A stretch of DNA of 64,000 nt. Source: Isoetes taiwanensis (Eukaryota > Streptophyta > Lycopodiopsida > Isoetales > Isoetaceae). The notes beneath the pieces were generated by a model that worked only from the letters and a program-made list of their open reading frames with translations, ran no database searches and was not told where the DNA came from. Location: the NCBI GenBank assembly GCA_021234155.1, contig JAJEKV010000231.1:496001-560000 (forward strand). Direction: 5' to 3'. Position numbers and translations under genes: made by a program. Positions 60,861-64,000 of this stretch are shown in pieces; positions within the stretch are counted from its first letter, which is position 1; each line of letters begins with the position of its first letter.

Positions 60861-61212
60861 ATTCTAGAATGGGGCGAGCATGCATGTCTTGCATGCATGC
60901 ATGCGGCGCATGCCTCTTCTGGTTGGGAGATCGCTATTTTAGGCGCAGTTCTGCATCAACGTCTCATCGGCGCTTCCTCTTCTCTCTCAGCAGTACCTTC
61001 TTCTTTTTCTTTGAAACCATGCAGGGGAGGGGCTTCTCCCTGCTTGGATTGACCAATTTGGCGTTTCTTTCATGCTGTGGCATGTCCTTTCTCGGCCTTG
61101 ACTCTTCTTTAGCCTTCATTCTGTGACCTTCGTCCTCGATCCCAGTTTTGTTAAGGAAGTCCTTTGGTATTCGAGCGATTTTATTGGTTTCATGCGAGCC
61201 CCATTCTAGAAT
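60861..61212. mobile_element. TIR element 1, 352 bp
   Basis: Starts ATTCTAGAATGGGGCGAGCA and ends CATGCGAGCCCCATTCTAGAAT read as its inverse. A 27-bp leader CCCATCGATCCGAGACATTG+GATCGCC precedes it at 60834-60860. Inside is a GCATGCATG cluster. No coding frame recognised. Confidence 0.65.
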
Positions 61213-61414
61213 CCCATCGATCCGAGACATCGGATCGCCATTCTAGAATGGAGCAAGCATGCATGTCTTGCATGCATGCATGCGGCGCATGCCTCTTCTG
61301 GTTGGGAGATCGCTATTTTAGGCGCAGTTCTGCTCAACGTCTCATCGGCGCTTCCTCTTCTCTCTCAGCAGTACCTTCTTCTTTTTTCTTTGAACCCACC
61401 CTTCCCCCCTTCTT

Positions 61415-61852
61415 TGTTTAATGTATTTGTCGCCTGGCACGTGTGACCAGCCCCTCTATTTGATCTAGTGTTGGTGATGTGCAGGTACAGGTTGGCGAGC
61501 GGCAGCAGCTTCGACTTCTCCTTTCGTGGGTTTTGGGAGCGATTTCTCTGCCTTACGTTTGTCCAAGCCCCTTGCCGAAGGCTTATCACTAGGGTTTTTC
61601 CTCGAAAACCCGAAAGGGCAGGGTTTTTTTAATCCCGGTGATAAGCTTTCGGCAGGTACACAAGCCAAACATCTATTAGCATTGTATTTTATGGGGTCCA
61701 AATTATATAATTGGATATTCCCTTTATTTTTCATGGGTAGTTCGCATGTGTGCGGCTACCCACTATCCACCATTGTAGAAAATCTGCTGAGATGAATGAG
61801 AAGCCTAGTCTAGGGCGGTTTTGTTGGTTTCATGCGAGCCCCATTCTAGAAT
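61415..61852 (+). repeat. ~450-bp repeat, + copy
   Basis: Landmarks in order: TTTGTCGCCTGGCACGTGTG, GTTGGTGATGTGCAGGTA, the hairpin module (61573-61654), GGGGTCCAAATTATATAA, CATTGTAGAAAATCTGCTGA and TTTCATGCGAGCCCC. All recur in the same order on the minus strand at 63385-63845. Confidence 0.85.
61573..61654. repeat. Hairpin module, copy 3
   Basis: TGCCGAAGGCTTATCACTAG pairs with the inverted right end (GCTTTCGGCA), and inside GGGTTTTTCCTCGAAAACCC forms a second stem. 82 bp. Confidence 0.85.
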
Positions 61853-62080
61853 GCCTATGTATTTGTTTTTGTCTATTTTCAGTTGCCGGTCATCTTTGAA
61901 AACTATACTTGTCGTGTATCCTTGGCTATTGTACCTATGAGGCCCACCTTCTTACAGAACCCATGATATATTTAGATAGCGATGACATTAGTTGTGGAAC
62001 CTCAGTAATTTTTAGATCCAAAGTGTTATAGGAGCTTATAGATTTATGGGCAGGTTTCTAGCTCTTGTATTGTGTTTATA

Positions 62081-62849
62081 AGCCACCATTTGTCATTGAG
62101 CCTCCCCATGGTTGGCCTCTCTTGACTTTGAGATATTGTGAGGTGTATATTGAGGCATATTCTCTACAAAGAATGAAAATGAAGGGGTGGCAATAGTTGC
62201 TTCTACACCTGGTGTAGATGGAGGAGTGACATAAATCGGAGGGGTTCTTGTGTCCCTTGACTAGTTTCATTCTATGTAACATCTTTAGTCGCAGGCACAT
62301 GCTCTTTATCTTTGCGCTTAGAGGCTATTCGAGTGGCAAGTTGATCCTTGGCATTTGTGTGGTATAGCATGGTTGCACCTTTGAAATCCAAGTTGGGGAG
62401 CATCTTCCTTATTTCCCACCCATTTATGACCTTAATTTAACGTTTGAAGCAACACATTTCGCTTTTCATAGTTACTCCTTTGTAAATTTGTGTGTTCCTT
62501 GAAATAGCATCACAAACTTTTTGCAATTGAGTGTGAGACATATGAGCCCAGTGTGTTGACAATAGATATTAAGAACTTTGGAACTAATAAGTCTGGTGGT
62601 GGTAGTTGCTCTATTGCAAATCAGTAAGGAATTTTGATAGCTGAGAGATGTTAGGAGAGAAACTTGACATGTAAAATTGACATAAAATAAAGTCTCCTAT
62701 GAAAGATCTACTACACGGGTAACTAATCTGTCCACAGCTGCTTCATTACCAAACATAGAAAGAAATTATTGCCTAATGCTTTAGCAATTGCTGTTGAGGC
62801 AAGCCTGGCCTCCTTAAGGTTTGCTGACAGCTATGTGCTTAATTTGCGG
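62081..62849. other. Unrecognised AT-rich sequence
   Basis: No gene or repeat I can support. Confidence 0.4.
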
Positions 62850-62956
62850 AAGAATAGAATAGAATAGAATAGATTTTTTAACGTCCACGGAGACCAATAG
62901 GTCATGGGACCCATACAATGGGCTAGTATAATCATTACTACTAGGATTAAAAAAAA
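62850..62956 (-). mobile_element. 5'-truncated LINE/SINE 3' end, copy 2
   Basis: Almost identical to 10047-10155: (ATTCT)n tail, GTCTCCGTGGACG block, GGGTCCCATGACCTATTGG, and half the hairpin module ending in an A run on the + strand. The two copies stop at the same place, so they share a 5' end. Confidence 0.8.
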
Positions 62957-63384
62957 GCCTACAAGTGAGTGCAAGATCAAACTTTCTAATTATTTTTGGT
63001 GCACTTTACTACTGATTTCTGCCATTGAAAACTTATCTTCTACCTCCACAACTCCCATAGTGGTAGTGACCATCATACTTAGTACTTTTAATTGTTCATT
63101 TTCTATCATTTACATCCCTTTTTCTGTCATTTAGGGTAAGGTCTGTCCTTTTCAAGCTAATACTTTCGGATGACCACCTCTGTTTTCTGATATCTTTTCT
63201 CCTCTATGTTTATTATGAGCATCCATCTTCTCAATTTGGTGCACTGCACTTTCCCATGTTTGATTGTGTCACACTTTGTTGCAGCTTTATGTGTGCATGC
63301 TTCTGATTTTTCTCTAACCACATATGTCCTAACTAGATTTTGCTTTCTATTCTAAAAGAACATCTAAATTCTTGAATTAGGGCT
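62957..63384. other. Unrecognised sequence
   Basis: AT-rich, no supportable feature. Confidence 0.4.
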
Positions 63385-63845
63385 CGCATGAAACAGACAA
63401 AAGCTAGCTAGGTTTTTCATTCATCTCAGCAGAATTCTACAATGGTTGAGAATGAGTAGCTGCACATTTGCAAGCTATCCACAAAAAATGAAAAAACACA
63501 GGGAATATCCAGTTATATCATCTGGACCCCAAAACAATGCTACAAATGTCGGTTAAGTGTACCTGCCGAGAGCTTATCATCGGGATTAAGAAACCCCACC
63601 CTTTTGGATTTTCGAGGAAAAACCCTAGTGATAAGCCCTCGGTAAGGGGCTTGGACACGGCGTAAGGCTGCAAAAAAATGCTCCCACAAAAAAACCCATG
63701 AAACTTGAAGAAGATGGAGTCGCGCATCCCACTATACCTGCACATCAACAAACTAAAATACAAAGATAAGAAAACAATAACCTCGAAAAGCAAGAGGCTG
63801 GTCACGCGTGCCACGCGACAAAAAACATGTACAATAATATACAAA
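63385..63845 (-). repeat. ~450-bp repeat, inverted copy
   Basis: Minus-strand counterpart of 61415-61852, with the hairpin module at 63564-63644 and changes spread along the length. The two copies face each other over about 1.5 kb. Confidence 0.85.
63564..63644. repeat. Hairpin module, copy 4
   Basis: TGCCGAGAGCTTATCATCGG on the left and CCGAGGGCTTATCACTAGGG as the inverse of the right. Compensating changes (GAGAGC with GCCCTC) are only partly complementary. Confidence 0.8.
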
Positions 63846-63923
63846 ATTAAAAGGGGGTTGGGTGGGAGTCAAGGGAACTGCTGAGAGAGAATAAAATGCT
63901 GATAAGAAGCCCCATCAAATTTT

Positions 63924-64000
63924 TTCAAGCTTGCTAGAGGTGTCAGACAGGGTTGCCCCTTAGCTCCATACTTATTTTTAGTGGTTGCTAAAATGCTTAC
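63924..64000 (+). pseudogene. LINE reverse transcriptase fragment, cut by window end
   Basis: The frame reads FKLARGVRQGCPLAPYLFLV then VAKML, the RT block before the YADD motif of an L1-type LINE. It resembles the RGVRQGCPLAPFLF block of the L1 at 54346-58808 but lies on the + strand. The element continues outside the window. Confidence 0.8.

Larger units (their letters stand above)
61240..61852. mobile_element. TIR element 2, 613 bp, nested or composite
   Basis: Same ends and same first ~160 bases as element 1 (61240-61398 against 60861-61018), again preceded by the 27-bp leader (61213-61239). Its right part is the ~450-bp repeat that also occurs inverted at 63385-63845, including the hairpin module. 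Confidence 0.6.
60706..62080. repeat. Tandem unit 3 of the L1-endonuclease segment
   Basis: Starts CGTTCTAGGATGTTATCC, carries TGTTGTATAGATTT once, is split by the insertion 60834-61852, and resumes at 61855 with TATGTATTTGTTTTTGTCTA. It ends near 62080 before the endonuclease part. Confidence 0.75.

Overview
This window reads as nuclear DNA of a land plant with a large, repeat-rich genome. The evidence is one multi-exon plant-type MAP kinase gene (TDY class) with GT-AG introns, several plant-type L1 LINEs with DUF4283-like ORF1 and zf-RVT ends, a Ty3/gypsy chromovirus with a chromodomain integrase, and nested LTR elements. I cannot fix the species; nothing excludes a non-flowering plant. No bacterial, plastid or mitochondrial genes were seen.

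Layout. 1-9000: host-like sequence with two or three possible exons of an unrecognised + strand gene, split by a 5.5-kb L1 on the minus strand (2799-8260, 10-bp target duplication). 10.0-16.3 kb: a 5'-truncated short retroelement, a solo LTR (10858-12418, duplication CCATT), a 430-bp foldback element and small tandem duplications. 16.3-32.3 kb: a nest. A small non-autonomous LTR element (16331-32279) has a 13.1-kb chromovirus (17200-30325, duplication ACTTC) inserted near the end of its 5' LTR. 32.3-39.5 kb: a minus-strand LINE split by a 5.2-kb non-coding DNA-transposon-like insertion (33328-38530, 8-bp duplication). 39.6-42 kb: hairpin and tandem repeats. 42.3-45.4 kb: the MAPK gene on the minus strand, 11 coding exons, with three lesions all at exon 5. 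46-50 kb: mostly unrecognised sequence. 49.8-62 kb: an old L1 whose endonuclease section is present in three tandem copies, each hit by a different element: a 5S-rRNA-headed SINE, a 4.5-kb L1 with a 14-bp duplication, and TIR elements. 62-64 kb: a second copy of a ~450-bp repeat, another short retroelement and the start of a LINE RT.

The most unusual signal is in the chromovirus. Between its 5' LTR and gag it carries about 4 kb of extra same-strand coding-like sequence, and one of these ORFs ends in a clear histone H3 fold (about 26776-27063, minus). The same element encodes a chromodomain integrase, so it pairs a histone-like domain with a histone-tail reader. The second notable system is a LINE/SINE set: a LINE 3' end (hairpin plus terminal tail) recurs on short elements, and the tail also ends a SINE whose head is 5S rRNA. 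A paralogous empty site is present in the same window.

Caveat: the two chromovirus LTRs differ mainly by small indels at C-rich CHG/CG motifs while other stretches match exactly. Some frameshifts in this window may therefore be sequencing or assembly errors rather than decay.
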